In this document: piece after piece, positions 6,524-6,838 of the stretch | Position numbering within the stretch: the first letter of the stretch is position 1 | How the letters are laid out: each line of letters begins with the position of its first letter | NCBI GenBank assembly: GCA_905234575.1 | Contig: CAJOIG010000095.1 | Location: forward strand, 1-6,838 | DNA from: an uncultured Oscillospiraceae bacterium | GTDB lineage: Bacteria > Bacillota > Clostridia > Oscillospirales > Oscillospiraceae | Reading direction: 5' to 3' | DNA: 6,838 nt | Notes under the pieces: generated by a model | Database searches by the model: none | The model's input: the letters and a program-made list of their open reading frames with translations, nothing else | What the model was told of the DNA's origin: nothing | Made by a program: the position numbers and the translations under genes

Positions 6524-6764
6524 TATGGAGACGGAGGAGGGCGTGTTCACCCTCTACACCGATCCCGCGGACGTCACCGCCGTTGCGGACTACATGACCG
6601 AGCACGGCTATAAACTCCTCTCCGCCCAGGAGGAAATGGTCCCCCAGAACTACATCACCCTCACCGCCGAGGGCGACCTCAAAAACATGCAGAAGATGCT
6701 CGACGCCTTCGACGACAACGACGACGTCCAGAACGTCTGGCACAACTGGGAGAACAACGAGTAA
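6498..6764 (+). pseudogene. yebC: YebC/TACO1-family protein, C-terminal third in the shifted frame
   Basis: From TAC 6498 the +1-shifted frame reads YAMEAGAADMETEEGVF, then VPQNYITLTAEGD and VQNVWHNWENNE, which are the conserved C-terminal domain and tail of YebC proteins. With residues 1-155 of the upstream frame, the total is about 244 residues, the family size. No separate ribosome site or promoter supports independent translation; ATG 6504 and ATG 6525 exist but would give only a fragment. The break lies in GTCCTACGCC (6494-6503): one extra base, or two (possibly five) missing. There is no known slippery site or frame-0 stop at the junction, so a programmed shift is unlikely. Whether this is a true pseudogene or a sequence error cannot be told from this window. 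Confidence 0.85.
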
Positions 6765-6787
6765 AACAATATACGATCTTATGCCTT

Positions 6788-6817
6788 TCGCCGGAGCCAA
6801 GTGCTCCGGCGATTTTT
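6788..6817 (+). terminator. Intrinsic terminator after yebC
   Basis: Perfect stem CGCCGGAGC (6789-6797) with GCTCCGGCG (6803-6811), extended by a T-A pair (6788/6812), 5-nt loop CAAGT, then TTTTT (6813-6817). It lies 23 nt after the yebC stop and ends this transcript. Confidence 0.9.
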
Positions 6818-6838
6818 GTCAAAATTGATAGAATTTGT

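Noticed and set aside
1..6838. CRISPR arrays, insertion sequences, rRNA or tRNA genes
   Set aside because: No regularly spaced repeats, transposase motifs, terminal inverted repeats or conserved RNA-gene signatures were seen on either strand.

Overview
The window is a GC-rich stretch (roughly 60-65% by eye) from a low-redundancy, spore-forming Firmicute, most likely a high-GC Clostridia member (Oscillospirales/Ruminococcaceae-like). The evidence is the gene order rlmN - PP2C phosphatase - PASTA kinase - rsgA, which is typical of Firmicutes, followed by a SPOCS(DUF3794)+LysM protein of the clostridial SipL type. All genes lie on the + strand. The assignment to an order is inference from gene content and composition.

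Region 1 (1-4182) is a compact operon. It holds the 3' part of rlmN (23S rRNA/tRNA A2 methyltransferase), a PP2C Ser/Thr phosphatase, a membrane PASTA-domain Ser/Thr kinase with three PASTA repeats, and the ribosome-assembly GTPase rsgA. The genes overlap by 11 and 8 nt or are 4 nt apart, and Shine-Dalgarno sites lie inside the preceding gene, so translational coupling is likely. Phosphatase and kinase form the usual opposing pair that senses cell-wall state. The kinase is unusual: HRD is replaced by HMD, and the activation loop carries Asp/Glu/Pro where phospho-threonines normally sit.

Region 2 (4183-4457) is a control region. A strong intrinsic terminator ends the operon. Its 3' arm is also the best Shine-Dalgarno for a 52-residue, very hydrophobic small protein whose ATG abuts the U-tract. 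After that ORF come a candidate sigma-E type promoter and a 10-bp hairpin that occludes the Shine-Dalgarno of the next gene.

Region 3 (4458-5951) encodes the SipL-like coat morphogenetic protein, expected to link SpoIVA to the forespore surface in the mother cell.

Region 4 (5952-6838) has a good sigma-A promoter, then a yebC/TACO1-family gene that is broken by a single frame shift near codon 156, and a strong terminator. The frame shift may be a sequencing/assembly error or a real mutation.

I see no mobile element, CRISPR array, tRNA or rRNA. The most notable points are the non-RD kinase, the two hairpins that sequester start sites of the small ORF and of sipL, and the yebC frame break.
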